Shown here: positions 37,880 to 46,820 of the stretch, piece after piece | Layout of the letters: every line of letters starts with the position of its first letter | Numbering within the stretch: the first letter of the stretch is position 1 | DNA from: Rhodanobacter sp. DHG33 | GTDB lineage: Bacteria > Pseudomonadota > Gammaproteobacteria > Xanthomonadales > Rhodanobacteraceae | DNA length: 64,000 nucleotides | Assembly: GCF_014843005.1 (NCBI RefSeq) | Contig: NZ_JACYXM010000005.1 | Span: 62,001 to 126,000, forward strand | Reading direction: 5' to 3' | The notes under the pieces: generated by a model | What the model saw: only the letters and a program-made list of their open reading frames with translations | Told to the model about the DNA's origin: nothing | Databases searched by the model: none | Made by a program: the position numbers and the translations under genes

Positions 37880-38500
37880 ATGGATCTGCTTGAACGACTG
37901 ATCACGATCTTCGCCGAGAACGGCTACGTGGCGGTGTGGATCGCACTGATGATCTGCGGCCTCGGCCTGCCGCTTCCGGAAGACGTCACCCTGGTCGCCG
38001 GCGGCGTGATCGCGGGGCTGGGCTACGCCAACGTGCACGTGATGTTCGCGATGTGCATGGTCGGCGTGCTGCTGGGCGACGCCACCGTGTTCATGCTCGG
38101 CCACCATTACGGCGCGCGCATGCTCAAGTGGCGCTGGGTGGCGCGCGTACTGCCGCCGGAACGCTACGAGATGGTGAAGCACAAGTTCGCGCGCTACGGC
38201 AACCGCGTGCTGTTCGTCGCCCGCTTCCTGCCCGGCATGCGTACCACCATCTACGCCACGGCCGGCGCCACGCGGCAGGTGTCGCTGCTGCGCTTCCTGC
38301 TGATCGACACCCTGGCCGCGCTGATCAGCGTGCCGGTATGGGTGTACCTGGGTTACTTCGGCGCCGACAACCACGTGTGGCTGATGAAATGGATGCACCG
38401 GGGCCAGAACAGCCTGTGGCTGCTGGTCGGTTTGGTGCTGCTGTGCGTGCTGTGGCTGTGGTGGCGGCACAGTCGCCAACGCATCAGCCAGGACGATTGA
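37880..38500 (+). CDS. DedA family membrane protein
   Basis: This is a 206-residue inner-membrane protein of the DedA/SNARE-associated family. LGLPLPEDVTLVAGGVIAGLGYANV carries the conserved E/D pair in a re-entrant loop, and FVARFLPGMRTTIYATAGATRQ carries the conserved R-x3-G-x-R motif. Two further hydrophobic helices lie near the C-terminus. Family members act in undecaprenyl phosphate or phospholipid scrambling and membrane-potential maintenance. The exact role of this copy is not known. It starts 63 bases after dnaG and may share its transcript. Confidence 0.9.
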   Translation: MDLLERLITIFAENGYVAVWIALMICGLGLPLPEDVTLVAGGVIAGLGYANVHVMFAMCMVGVLLGDATVFMLGHHYGARMLKWRWVARVLPPERYEMVKHKFARYGNRVLFVARFLPGMRTTIYATAGATRQVSLLRFLLIDTLAALISVPVWVYLGYFGADNHVWLMKWMHRGQNSLWLLVGLVLLCVLWLWWRHSRQRISQDD

Positions 38501-38634
38501 GCTTCGTCTAGGGCATCCCCAATCGCTCGGAATCCAGCCGGCGACGCCGTCGCACGGCTGCCGATGACTTCCCGCACTGGTAGCGCCGCCGCCGCCGCAC
38601 TGAACTGTCCACTCCCCATGCAGGAGTACTGGTC

Positions 38635-39549
38635 ATGTCCAGAAAGGTTCTGCTTGCCCTCGCCGCACTCGCCGCAACGCCCCTGGTGACCTCGCTCTGC
38701 GCCGCCGAGACCGCGCCGCAATTCGCCGCCGTGGTGCCCTTCCATGATTGCAGCGGCATGATCTGCTTCCAGGCCGGCATCGACGGCGGATCGCCGCGCA
38801 CGCTGGTACTGGATACCGGCGACACCGACTCGTTCATGCTGGCCGACGCCGCCAAGTCGATGGCATGGCAGACCACGCCGGTACTACGCGACGGCAAGCC
38901 GTTGCCGGACTTCCAAGATGGCGGACGGCACGTGCTCATGCTCGGCAAGGCGTCGCTCCCGGTGGAATTCGCCGTGGCCGGCCCGGCGAATTTCGGCCCC
39001 GCCCCCCTGCCAGCCGACGGCACGCTGGCCTATACCGCGTTCAAGGACCGCGTCCTGCAGATCGATTATCCGCATCATCTGCTGCGGATCTCCGCGCCCG
39101 TCGCTGCCGGCACTGTCGCGGCGCACAGCACCGGTACGCTGCAGCTGATCCACTTCGGCCATTACGGGCCACCCATCGTGGTCGGCGGACCCTTCACCGT
39201 CGACGGCCATCCGGTGCATGCGCAGATCGACACCATGTATACCGGCACCATGGTGGTCTACGACGCCGCGCTCGCCGGGCTCGATCTGCACAAGCAGGGC
39301 ACGCCCAAGCTGTTCCAATACACCGACAGCGGGGTCGAGATGCTGGCTTCGACGGCCCGCAGCCTGGGCTTCGCCGACCGTCGTCTGCTGGGCACGAACC
39401 CCACGGTCTACTTCGTCGGCTCGGGCAAGAACCCGGTGCACCAGCCGGATGGCCTGTTCGAGGCCACCGTGGGCAACCCGCTCTTCGCGCACAGCGTGGT
39501 GACGATGGACTTCCACGCGATGACGCTGGACGTGCGTCCCGCAGGCTGA
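38635..39549 (+). CDS. Secreted aspartic-protease-like protein with two lobes
   Basis: This is a 304-residue exported protein with a signal peptide (MSRKVLLALAALAATPLVTSLCA). Residues 57-66 read TLVLDTGDTD, the active-site DTG of retropepsin/pepsin-like folds, with Asp60. A second lobe has AQIDTMYTGTMVVYD near 196-210, with Asp199 and a D-T-M in place of DTG. This suggests a two-lobed arrangement with a degenerate second site. ATG 38635 is preceded by GCAGGAG. The gene ends five bases from the convergent Na/Pi transporter. Whether it is a protease or a binding protein cannot be told from sequence. Confidence 0.62.
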   Translation: MSRKVLLALAALAATPLVTSLCAAETAPQFAAVVPFHDCSGMICFQAGIDGGSPRTLVLDTGDTDSFMLADAAKSMAWQTTPVLRDGKPLPDFQDGGRHVLMLGKASLPVEFAVAGPANFGPAPLPADGTLAYTAFKDRVLQIDYPHHLLRISAPVAAGTVAAHSTGTLQLIHFGHYGPPIVVGGPFTVDGHPVHAQIDTMYTGTMVVYDAALAGLDLHKQGTPKLFQYTDSGVEMLASTARSLGFADRRLLGTNPTVYFVGSGKNPVHQPDGLFEATVGNPLFAHSVVTMDFHAMTLDVRPAG

Positions 39550-39553
39550 GCGC

Positions 39554-41215
39554 TCAGCGCGATGCGGCACCCGCCTGCGCGGCATCGCGCAGGCGGTCCT
39601 GCAGCAGGCCGGCACGCTCCAGCACCGGATACGCCAGCGCCGCGAGATGCGAGTGGATGCGCTTGAGGTCGCGCAGGATGCGCAGGTAGACATCCCCCGC
39701 ACCGCCGTCGTCGCGGCGCTCGCGCAGAGCGCGGATGTGCCGTTCGGAGATCTCGTTCTCCAGCCGCCACAGCACCTCTTTGCGCGCCACCAGCTGCTGC
39801 GCCGCGCGCACGTCGCTGCGCAGGAACACCGCCCAGGCCAGCTGCAGGCTTTCCATCACCTGCGCGTGCATGCGCGCCAGGTCCTGGATGTCGTCGGCGC
39901 TGAAGTCCTGCCCGCTCGCGACTTTCTTGGCCGCGAACTCCATCAGGTTGTTGGCGGTGATGTCGCCCACGTGCTCGATGTTGATGACGAAGCCGAGGAT
40001 CTCCTGGCTGCGCTCGCCGTCCTCCTCGTTCAACGCCTCGTTGCCCAGCTCGGCGAGGTATTCGCGGATGGCCACGCCGAGGCGGTCGAGCACCGCATCC
40101 ATCCGGCCGATCGCCGCCGCGCGTGCGCGGTCGTCCTTGCCGAACACCTCGACGAGACCCTTGAGCATGTTCTCCACCATGTCGCCCATGCGCATCGCTT
40201 CGCGCGCGGCGTTGGCCAGCGCCACGTTGGCGGCGTCCAGCGCACCCTCGTCCAGGTATTGCGGCAGCCCGGCGTCGGCCGGCTTCGGCGGATCGGGCAG
40301 CAGACGCACCAGCAATTGCGCCAGTCGCTGCACCGGCAGGATGAACAGCAGCGCCAGGACAAGATTGAACGCCGTGTGGAAGTTCACCGCCATGCGCGCC
40401 GGCGAATCGCCCAGATGAGCCAGCAATGTAGTCAGCGGCTGCAGCAGCGGCAGGCAGACCACGCAGCCGAAGGCGCGCACCAGCAGGTTGCCCAGCGGCA
40501 GGCGGCGCGCCACCGGCGTGCTGGCGTCGAGCAGCGCCGGCAGGGTGCCGCCGAGGTTGGCGCCCAGCACCAGCGCCAGCGCGCCTTGCGCATCGACCAC
40601 GTTGGTGGTGGCCAGGGAGACGATCAGCAGCACCACCGCCACGCTGGAATGGCAGGCCCAGGTGAGCAGCGCCGCCACCAGCACCGCCATCACCGGTTCG
40701 CTGGCAAGGCTGTGCAGTGCCGTGCGCAGCAGCGCGGTGTCCTCCACCGGCGCCATCGAAACCACCAGCATGTGCAGCGCCAGCAGCATCAGGCCCAGGC
40801 CGATCGCGCAGCGGCCCAGGTTCTCGAAGCGAGCATCGTCGCTGCGGCGATACACCAGGAAACCGAGCAGCACCAGCACCGGCGCCACCAGCGCGACGTC
40901 GAACGACAGCAGCTGCACTACCAGCGTGGTGCCCACGTTCGCGCCCAGCATCACCACCAGCCCCGGCACCAGGCCGAGGAAACCGTTCGCCGCGAACGAG
41001 GTGGCCATCATGCCGGTGGCGGTACTGCTCTGCAGCAGCGCGGTCATGGCCAGGCCGAAGCAGAACGCGGCGGGACGATGGCTGAGGTAGCGCCCCAGCC
41101 AGCGGCGCAGCGCGCTGCCGTAGCCGCGCAGCACGCCGCTGGTGACCATGTGCGTGCCCCACAGCAGCAGGGCCACGTAGCCTGCGATATCCAGCAGGAT
41201 CAGGGTTCCTTTCAT
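39554..41215 (-). CDS. Na+/phosphate cotransporter family protein with PhoU-like tail
   Basis: This 553-residue protein has two repeated Na/Pi-cotransporter domains with QSSTATG and HSSVAVVLL signatures (TALLQSSTATGMMATSF near residue 60, LTWACHSSVAVVLLI near 185). About nine membrane segments are predicted. From about residue 330, after a loop containing PDPPKPADAGLPQYL, a helical PhoU-like domain follows (NVALANAAREAMRMGDMVENMLKGL onward). This NptA/YjbB-type fusion is thought to export or balance phosphate. ATG 41215 has GGAG six bases upstream. An 11-bp hairpin lies in its leader. It is read in the same direction as the Mg2+ ATPase. Confidence 0.9.
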   Translation of the reverse strand: MKGTLILLDIAGYVALLLWGTHMVTSGVLRGYGSALRRWLGRYLSHRPAAFCFGLAMTALLQSSTATGMMATSFAANGFLGLVPGLVVMLGANVGTTLVVQLLSFDVALVAPVLVLLGFLVYRRSDDARFENLGRCAIGLGLMLLALHMLVVSMAPVEDTALLRTALHSLASEPVMAVLVAALLTWACHSSVAVVLLIVSLATTNVVDAQGALALVLGANLGGTLPALLDASTPVARRLPLGNLLVRAFGCVVCLPLLQPLTTLLAHLGDSPARMAVNFHTAFNLVLALLFILPVQRLAQLLVRLLPDPPKPADAGLPQYLDEGALDAANVALANAAREAMRMGDMVENMLKGLVEVFGKDDRARAAAIGRMDAVLDRLGVAIREYLAELGNEALNEEDGERSQEILGFVINIEHVGDITANNLMEFAAKKVASGQDFSADDIQDLARMHAQVMESLQLAWAVFLRSDVRAAQQLVARKEVLWRLENEISERHIRALRERRDDGGAGDVYLRILRDLKRIHSHLAALAYPVLERAGLLQDRLRDAAQAGAASR

Positions 41216-41290
41216 GATGATCTCCGAATGGAATCGGGGCGCGGCTTGCGCCACGCCGAAGCGGAACGGGCACGGCGCCTGCGCGGCGTT

Positions 41291-41322
41291 CACGCCTGCC
41301 GTAGCTTGCATCGGCAGGCGTG
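41291..41322 (-). other. Hairpin in the leader of the Na/Pi transporter gene
   Basis: CACGCCTGCCG (41291-41301) pairs perfectly with CGGCAGGCGTG (41312-41322) around a ten-base loop. It lies 76 bases before the start codon, between the Mg2+ ATPase stop and the transporter. It could be a terminator for the upstream gene or a regulatory leader structure. Confidence 0.4.
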
Positions 41323-41416
41323 CGCAGGAAAGCGCCATGGATGCCGTACCCCCGCGGCGCCCTTGCGAGCCCGCGCAGAGATTTGCCCGGACTCGGTCCA
41401 GGGCGAACGGCGAGGG

Positions 41417-41446
41417 CGACTCTCACCCTCGAAGGGGCGAGAGTCG
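41417..41446 (-). terminator. Hairpin directly after the Mg2+ ATPase gene
   Basis: CGACTCTC (41417-41424) pairs with GAGAGTCG (41439-41446), with further CCC/GGG pairing inside. It begins three bases after the ATPase stop. No T run follows on the minus strand. Confidence 0.45.
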
Positions 41447-41448
41447 AG

Positions 41449-44100
41449 TCAAAGCCAGCGTTCGAAGCGCCGGATGTAGATGACCTTCACCAGCTGCGTC
41501 AGCGCGCAGTAGGCGACGACGGTGGCGGCCAGCCAGCCGAAGTAGGCATCAGGCAGGTGCACCATGCCGAGCTTGGCGCCCACGGCCGTGAACGGAATGA
41601 TCATGCCGATCGCGATGATCGCCGTGGTCAGTCCCAGCACCGGCGCCGCCGCCACGCTCTGCAGGAACGGAATCTTGCGCGTGCGGATCATGTGCACCAC
41701 CAGCGTCTGCGTCAGCAGGCTCTCGATGAACCAGCCCGACTGGAACAGGTCCTGGTGCGCCGGGCCGTTCGCGCCGAACACGTACCACAGCAGCGCGAAC
41801 GTGGTCATGTCGAAGATCGAGCTGGTCGGGCCGATCCAGAACATGAAGCGGCCGATGTCGCTGGCATCCCACTTGCGCGGCTTGCGCAGGTATTCCTCGT
41901 CCATGCGGTCGAACGGGATCGACAGCTGCGAGATGTCGTACAGCAGGTTGAGCACCAGGATCTGCAGCGGCAGCAGCGGCACGAACGGTAGGAAGACGCT
42001 CGCCACCATCATGCTCAGCACGTTGCCGAAGTTCGAGCTGGCGGTCATCTTGATGTACTTGATGATGTTGCCGAAGGTGATGCGGCCCTCGAGCACGCCC
42101 TCCTCCAGCACCATCAGGTTCTTTTCCAGCAGGATGATGTCGGCCGATTCCTTGGCGATGTCGGTCGCGGTATCCACCGAGATGCCCACGTCGGCCTCGC
42201 GCAGCGCCGGCGCATCGTTGATGCCGTCGCCGAGGAAGCCCACGGTGTGGCCCTGGCGGCGCAGCGACTTCACCACGCGCGCCTTCTGCAGCGGCGACAT
42301 CTTGGCGAACACCGTGGTGCGCCTAACCAGTTCGTCGAGCGCATCGTCGTCCAGCGGCTCGACATCGCGGCCCTGCGCGGAATGCTCCACGTCCAGGCCC
42401 ACCTCGCGGCAGATCTTGCGCGTCACCGCTTCGTTGTCGCCGGTGATCACCTTCACTTCGACGCCGTGGTGATGCAGCGCGGCGATCGCGGTGGCCGCGG
42501 TGTCCTTGGGCGGATCGAGGAAGGCCAGGCAACCCACGGCGGTGAGGCCGGCTTCGTCGGCCACGCCGTAGGCGCGGCTGTGCGGATCCTCCTGCTTGAT
42601 CGCCACCACCAGCACGCGCAGGCCATCCTCGTTGAGGTGGCGCGTCATCGCCTTGATTTCCTGGCGGCGCGCGTCGGTCATCGGAATGATCTCGTCGCCG
42701 CGGCGCTCTGTGGAGCAGATGGAGAGCATTTCCTCCACCGCACCCTTGCACACCAGCAGATGCCTGCCGTCGTCGCCCTGGGCCAGCACCACCGACATGC
42801 GGCGGCGCTGGAAGTCGAACGGGATCTCGTCCACCACGCGGTAGCGCGCGACGATCGGCTCCAGGTCGCGGTGCGACAGCACGGCCTTGTCCATCAGGTT
42901 CTTCAGGCCGGTCTGGAAGTGGCTGTTGAGGTAGCCGTATTCCAGCGCGTCTTCCGAATCCTCGCCGTCGAGGTCGAGGTGGCGCTCCAGCACGATCTTG
43001 TCCAGCGTGAGCGTGCCGGTCTTGTCGGTGCACAGCACGTCCATCGCGCCGAAGTTCTGGATCGCGTTGAGGCGCTTCACCACCACCTTGCGCTTCGACA
43101 TCGCGATCGCGCCCTTGGCGAGATTCGCGGTGACGATCAGCGGCAGCATCTCCGGCGTCAGACCCACCGCCACCGACAGCGCGAAGGTCAGCGCGTTGAG
43201 GAAGCCCTGCTTGTACCACTGGATGCCCAGCACCACCGGCACCATCACCAGCATGAAGCGGATCAGCAGCCAGCTCACGCTGCGCACGCCGAGGTCGAAG
43301 CTGGTCTGCACCTGCTGCCCGCTCATGCTGTGCGCCAGCGAGCCGAGGTAGCTGCGCGCACCGGTGGCAACCACCACGGCGGTGGCGGTACCGGAGATCA
43401 CGTTGGTGCCCATGTAGCCCACGGTCGGCAAATCCAGCGGATTGCCCTGCTGCGTGCCGTGCGCGCCGCCCTCCACCGCGTGCGCCTGCGCCGGGGCTGC
43501 CTTTTCCACCGGCAGCGATTCGCCGGTGAGGATGGCCTGGCTGATGAACAGGTCCTTCGCGGCCAGCAGGCGCAGGTCCGCCGGCACCATGTCGCCGGCG
43601 GCCAGATGCACGATGTCGCCCACCACCAGCTCGCCTACCGGCACTTCGATCCGCTCGCTGTGCCCGTCCGAGGCGCGGCGCGTGACGGTGGCGGTGTTGC
43701 GCACCATCGCCTTGAGCTTTTCCGCGGCGCGCGAGGAACGGTATTCCTGCGTGAAGCTGAGCACCACGCTGATCGCCACCATCACGCCGATGATGATCGG
43801 GCCGGAAGGATCGTCCGGCGAGGTGACCAGTTCCACTATCGCCAGTATCACCAGCACCACGATGAACGGGTTCTTCAGGGCGCGCAGCAGCTGCACCGAC
43901 CAGTGCGGCGGCTTCTCGTGCGACACCTCGTTGGCGCCGTCGCGGTCCAACCGCTCGGTGATGCTCTCCTCGTCCAGACCGTGCAGCGAAGTCTCGAGCA
44001 TGACCAGCAGGCTGTCGTTGTCGCGGAACGCTTCCTGTGCCGCAGGCACATGCGCCGCGGCCGCAGCCTTGACGGTCGAGCGGGAGAAGGACTTGCTCAT
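41449..44100 (-). CDS. mgtA: Magnesium-translocating P-type ATPase MgtA
   Basis: MgtA is a P3B-type ATPase that imports Mg2+. In the 883-residue protein TGES (192-195) is the dephosphorylation loop and CTDKTGTLTLD holds the phosphorylated Asp359. HVxGDGIND appears as GFLGDGINDAPALREADVGISVDTATDIAKESADIILLEKNL. The ion-binding helices are NPFIVVLVILAIVELV, VGLTPEMLPLIV and the C-terminal membrane block. The N-terminal segment is short and alanine-rich. ATG 44100 lacks a strong ribosome-binding site. Upstream lie a small ORF and an estimated leader of about 600 nt from a good promoter, suggesting Mg2+-responsive leader control (inference). Confidence 0.95.
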   Translation of the reverse strand: MSKSFSRSTVKAAAAAHVPAAQEAFRDNDSLLVMLETSLHGLDEESITERLDRDGANEVSHEKPPHWSVQLLRALKNPFIVVLVILAIVELVTSPDDPSGPIIIGVMVAISVVLSFTQEYRSSRAAEKLKAMVRNTATVTRRASDGHSERIEVPVGELVVGDIVHLAAGDMVPADLRLLAAKDLFISQAILTGESLPVEKAAPAQAHAVEGGAHGTQQGNPLDLPTVGYMGTNVISGTATAVVVATGARSYLGSLAHSMSGQQVQTSFDLGVRSVSWLLIRFMLVMVPVVLGIQWYKQGFLNALTFALSVAVGLTPEMLPLIVTANLAKGAIAMSKRKVVVKRLNAIQNFGAMDVLCTDKTGTLTLDKIVLERHLDLDGEDSEDALEYGYLNSHFQTGLKNLMDKAVLSHRDLEPIVARYRVVDEIPFDFQRRRMSVVLAQGDDGRHLLVCKGAVEEMLSICSTERRGDEIIPMTDARRQEIKAMTRHLNEDGLRVLVVAIKQEDPHSRAYGVADEAGLTAVGCLAFLDPPKDTAATAIAALHHHGVEVKVITGDNEAVTRKICREVGLDVEHSAQGRDVEPLDDDALDELVRRTTVFAKMSPLQKARVVKSLRRQGHTVGFLGDGINDAPALREADVGISVDTATDIAKESADIILLEKNLMVLEEGVLEGRITFGNIIKYIKMTASSNFGNVLSMMVASVFLPFVPLLPLQILVLNLLYDISQLSIPFDRMDEEYLRKPRKWDASDIGRFMFWIGPTSSIFDMTTFALLWYVFGANGPAHQDLFQSGWFIESLLTQTLVVHMIRTRKIPFLQSVAAAPVLGLTTAIIAIGMIIPFTAVGAKLGMVHLPDAYFGWLAATVVAYCALTQLVKVIYIRRFERWL

Positions 44101-44193
44101 GGATCGCTACCGTTCTTGGTGGTGTCGCGCGCCGCGGCAGCGTGTCGGCGCAAGGGCCGGGTTAGCTGGACGGAACGCCGGATGGGTGGCTCG

Positions 44194-44214
44194 CGGCGGC
44201 CAGGCAGGCCGCCG
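44194..44214 (-). other. Hairpin upstream of mgtA
   Basis: CGGCGGCC (44194-44201) pairs with GGCCGCCG (44207-44214) around a five-base loop. It lies between the small ORF and mgtA, about 95 bases before the mgtA start, and is a candidate attenuator stem. A 14-bp palindrome (GCACGCGCGCGTGC, 44263-44276) lies at the end of the small ORF. Confidence 0.35.
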
Positions 44215-44277
44215 GACGCAGACCGTGCGCCCGACGCACTGGCGGAGGCCAGCACCTGCGGGGCACGCGCGCGTGCA

Positions 44278-44478
44278 TCAGTGAGCCAGCTGCAGATGAC
44301 GGGATGACGACAACGGCGCGGCGGCGCGCGCCTCGGCCTTGCGTTGCGGCTCGGCGGCCGACGCGGCCAGCGGCGCCGGCACGGTCACCACGTAGACACG
44401 GCGACGCGCATCGCGACGTGCGACGGACAGGCTGCGGCGGGGAGTCCGCAGACGAAAGAAATCGCGAAGGAGCTTCAT
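44278..44478 (-). CDS. Small basic protein of unknown function in the mgtA leader
   Basis: This is a 66-residue ORF with a strong ribosome-binding site (GAGGAG, eight bases before the ATG). It starts MKLLRDFFRLRTPRRSLSVARR and is very basic in the first 30 residues. A short hydrophobic stretch (VYVVTVPAPLAASAA) and an Ala/Arg/Ser-rich end follow. I recognise no family. Its position, 177 bases before mgtA on the same strand and inside the likely mgtA transcript, suggests either a small accessory protein or a translated leader that senses conditions for mgtA expression. Both are inference. GC-rich shadows are possible, but the ribosome-binding site argues for translation. Confidence 0.5.
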   Translation of the reverse strand: MKLLRDFFRLRTPRRSLSVARRDARRRVYVVTVPAPLAASAAEPQRKAEARAAAPLSSSRHLQLAH

Positions 44479-44533
44479 GGGCCCATCTCCTCGGTTGCGG
44501 CGTGCGACGCCGTCGAGGATGGGCCGGCGTTTC

Positions 44534-44650
44534 CTAGTCGAGGAAAAGACCGGCCGACCGCTGGCGGCTGCCGCAGGCGTTCAGCTTGTTATGCATTGCC
44601 GGCACCCGATGCGAGCGGATGTCGACGTTGCGACTAGGGTAAACGTCCAT
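44534..44650 (-). CDS. Possible 38-codon upstream ORF in the mgtA leader
   Basis: On the minus strand an ATG at 44650 opens 38 codons (MDVYPSRNVDIRSHRVPAMH and on) and ends at TAG. AAGG lies only three bases before the start, so translation would be weak. It lies between the predicted promoter and the 66-residue ORF. I give it low confidence; it is recorded because such short leader ORFs regulate mgtA in enterobacteria. Confidence 0.22.
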   Translation of the reverse strand: MDVYPSRNVDIRSHRVPAMHNKLNACGSRQRSAGLFLD

Positions 44651-44709
44651 ATGCCTTGGTTAGTCAGGACAGGATGCCGGCGACGATGGCACAGTCGCGC
44701 GACCCATCT

Positions 44710-44738
44710 ATTTTGCGGGGTGGCGGCGACCGAGTCAA
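44710..44738 (-). promoter_or_regulatory. Promoter for the small ORF and mgtA
   Basis: On the minus strand TTGACT (44733-44738) and CAAAAT (44710-44715) are 17 bases apart, a good sigma-70 match. The start would be near 44703, about 225 bases before the small ORF and about 600 before mgtA. No clear PhoP box is seen. Confidence 0.6.
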
Positions 44739-44757
44739 CGCATGAAAGACGAATCGG

Positions 44758-45657
44758 TCAGCCCAATCGGTGGAACGCCAGCCCCTGCCGCAACGGCTCG
44801 GTCACCCAGTGGTCGACGAGCAGGAAAGCGAACAGCGCCATTAGGTAGACGATGGAGTACTTGAACACGCGCATGGCGAAGAACTCGTCCGGCGGGTTCA
44901 GCAGGCGGATCGCGTAGTACAGGAAGCCCGCACCCAGCACCACCGCACCGCCGAGGTAGAGCCAGCCGCTGCAGCCGGTGATCGCAGGCAGCAGGGTCAC
45001 CAGCACCAGCAGCACCGTGTAGAACAGCACCTGCCAACGCGTGTACGCCACGCCATGGGTCACCGGCAACATCGGCACGCCGGCGCGTGCGTAATCCTCG
45101 CGGCGGAAAATCGCCAGCGCCCAGAAGTGCGGCGGCGTCCACACGAAGATGATCAGGCAGAGCTGCAGCGCGAACGGATGCAGCGCGCCGGTCACCGCGG
45201 TCCAGCCCAGCACTGGCGGAATAGCGCCGGCGAGGCCGCCGATCACGATGTTCTGCGGCGTGGCGCGCTTGAGGTAAGCCGTGTACACCAGTGCGTAGCC
45301 GATCAGGCCGCCGAAGGTGAGCCATGCGGTGAGGCCGTTCACCAGCAACGCCAGAATCAGCATCGACACGACGCCCATCACCACGGCGAACACCAGCACC
45401 TGCCACGGCTTGAGATGGCCGGTGGCCAGCGGCCGCCGCGCGGTGCGCGCCATCAGCTTGTCGATGCGCTGGTCGATCAGGTGGTTGAACGCCGCCGCGG
45501 AGCCGGAGGCCAGCCAGATGCCCAGCGTGCCCCACACCAGCGCGCGCCACGGCGGAATGCCCGGCACCGCGAGGAACATGCCGATCACCGCGCAGAACAC
45601 CAGCAGCGCGACCACGCGCGGCTTGGTCAGTTGCAGGTATTCGCCCAGCACGCTCAT
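44758..45657 (-). CDS. cyoE: Protohaem IX farnesyltransferase (haem O synthase) CyoE/CtaB
   Basis: This enzyme adds a farnesyl group to haem B, giving haem O, the precursor of haem A for cytochrome oxidase. The 299-residue protein has about eight to nine membrane helices. The prenyltransferase motifs are [21 protein letters not shown] (first Asp-rich motif) and [29 protein letters not shown] (second). The start [15 protein letters not shown] is typical. The ATG overlaps the ctaA stop as ATGA. With ctaA it supplies haem A to the oxidase encoded 6 kb away. Confidence 0.96.
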   Translation of the reverse strand: MSVLGEYLQLTKPRVVALLVFCAVIGMFLAVPGIPPWRALVWGTLGIWLASGSAAAFNHLIDQRIDKLMARTARRPLATGHLKPWQVLVFAVVMGVVSMLILALLVNGLTAWLTFGGLIGYALVYTAYLKRATPQNIVIGGLAGAIPPVLGWTAVTGALHPFALQLCLIIFVWTPPHFWALAIFRREDYARAGVPMLPVTHGVAYTRWQVLFYTVLLVLVTLLPAITGCSGWLYLGGAVVLGAGFLYYAIRLLNPPDEFFAMRVFKYSIVYLMALFAFLLVDHWVTEPLRQGLAFHRLG

Positions 45658-46820
45658 GCCATCGCTCCGAATGCGGTCGGCCTGCGCTGCGTACGCGCCA
45701 GCGTCGCCACCAGCGTGAACAGCAGCAGTGCCGCCATGCCGTTATGTGCAGTGGCCACCGGCAGCGGCAGGCCGAAGTGTACGTTGCTGATGCCCAGCAG
45801 CACCTGGCAGACCAGCGCCACGCCCATCGCGATGCCGCACCAGCGCAGGCCGCGCCGTGCCAGCCGGTGCGACAGCCAGCCGAGATAGCAGAACACCACC
45901 AGGGCGCCGATACGGTGCACCATCTGGATCGCGGTGCGCGCGTCCTGGTCGAGGATGCCTCCTTCGAAGTCCACGCCGATGCCGCGCCAAAGAACGAAGC
46001 CCTGGTGATAGTCGGCCGGCGGCCACCACTGACCCAGGCATTGCGGGAACGCCGCATCGCCGAAGCCGCAGGCCAGCGCCGCGTAGTTCGACGAGGTCCA
46101 GCCGCCCAGCGCGATCTGGCAAGCCAGCAGCACGATGCCGATGACCACCAGCTTGCGCAGTTCCGCCAAGCCGTCGTCCGCTGCACCGACGCCGGCAAAA
46201 CGCACGGCGGCATAGCCCAGCAAGGCGAACGTGGTCATGCCGCCCAGCAGGTGCCCGGTCACCACGATCGGCTTCAGCAGCAAGGTCACCGTCCACATGC
46301 CGAGCATGGCCTGGAAGATGATGACCGCCAGCGCAAGCACGACCACGCGGCGCGCGCCATCGGCGTGCAATCGCCATGCGCCCAGCATGGGCAGCAGGAT
46401 TGCCAGGGCGGACAGCATCGACGAAACCGCGTACTCGCCGCGCATGTACAGCGTCACGCCCAGTGCCGCACACACCGCAGCCGCGATCACCTGCATGCGA
46501 ATGCGCCGGTCGCGCCACGCCACGCCGAGCGCCAACCCGAGCACCAGCACGCCCAGCGTGCCGGCCAGCATGCGGTGCACCTGCTCGCGCCAGGCCTTGT
46601 GCGCCTCATAGGGGCGGTCGGGGAAGGCGGCATCCGCCTTGGCCACCGCCTGCGCGTGCTGCGGCCAGGTCGCCTGGCCGTAGCAGGTGGGCCAGTCCGG
46701 ACAGGATAGGCCGGCGTTGGACAGGCGCACGAAGGCACCGAACATCACCAGTCCGAACGCGAACACGGCCGCCAGCAACGACAGCCAGCGCAGGATTTTC
46801 CGCACGTGCAACGACTTCAC
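45654..46820 (-). CDS. ctaA: Haem A synthase CtaA (COX15)
   Basis: CtaA oxidises the methyl group of haem O to make haem A. The 388-residue protein has two four-helix halves with conserved histidines ([18 protein letters not shown] and [17 protein letters not shown], also VTGHLLGGM and [12 protein letters not shown]). [17 protein letters not shown] carries the conserved loop cysteine pair near the start. The start is GTG at 46820, overlapping the stop of the Sco-like gene as GTGA. Stop and start of cyoE overlap as ATGA, so the three genes are coupled. Confidence 0.95.
   Translation of the reverse strand: MKSLHVRKILRWLSLLAAVFAFGLVMFGAFVRLSNAGLSCPDWPTCYGQATWPQHAQAVAKADAAFPDRPYEAHKAWREQVHRMLAGTLGVLVLGLALGVAWRDRRIRMQVIAAAVCAALGVTLYMRGEYAVSSMLSALAILLPMLGAWRLHADGARRVVVLALAVIIFQAMLGMWTVTLLLKPIVVTGHLLGGMTTFALLGYAAVRFAGVGAADDGLAELRKLVVIGIVLLACQIALGGWTSSNYAALACGFGDAAFPQCLGQWWPPADYHQGFVLWRGIGVDFEGGILDQDARTAIQMVHRIGALVVFCYLGWLSHRLARRGLRWCGIAMGVALVCQVLLGISNVHFGLPLPVATAHNGMAALLLFTLVATLARTQRRPTAFGAMA

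Noticed and set aside
44640-44690. A PhoP box before mgtA
   Set aside because: GTTTA-like fragments occur near 44640-44650 on the minus strand, but no second half-site at proper spacing and no relation to the -10 box were found.
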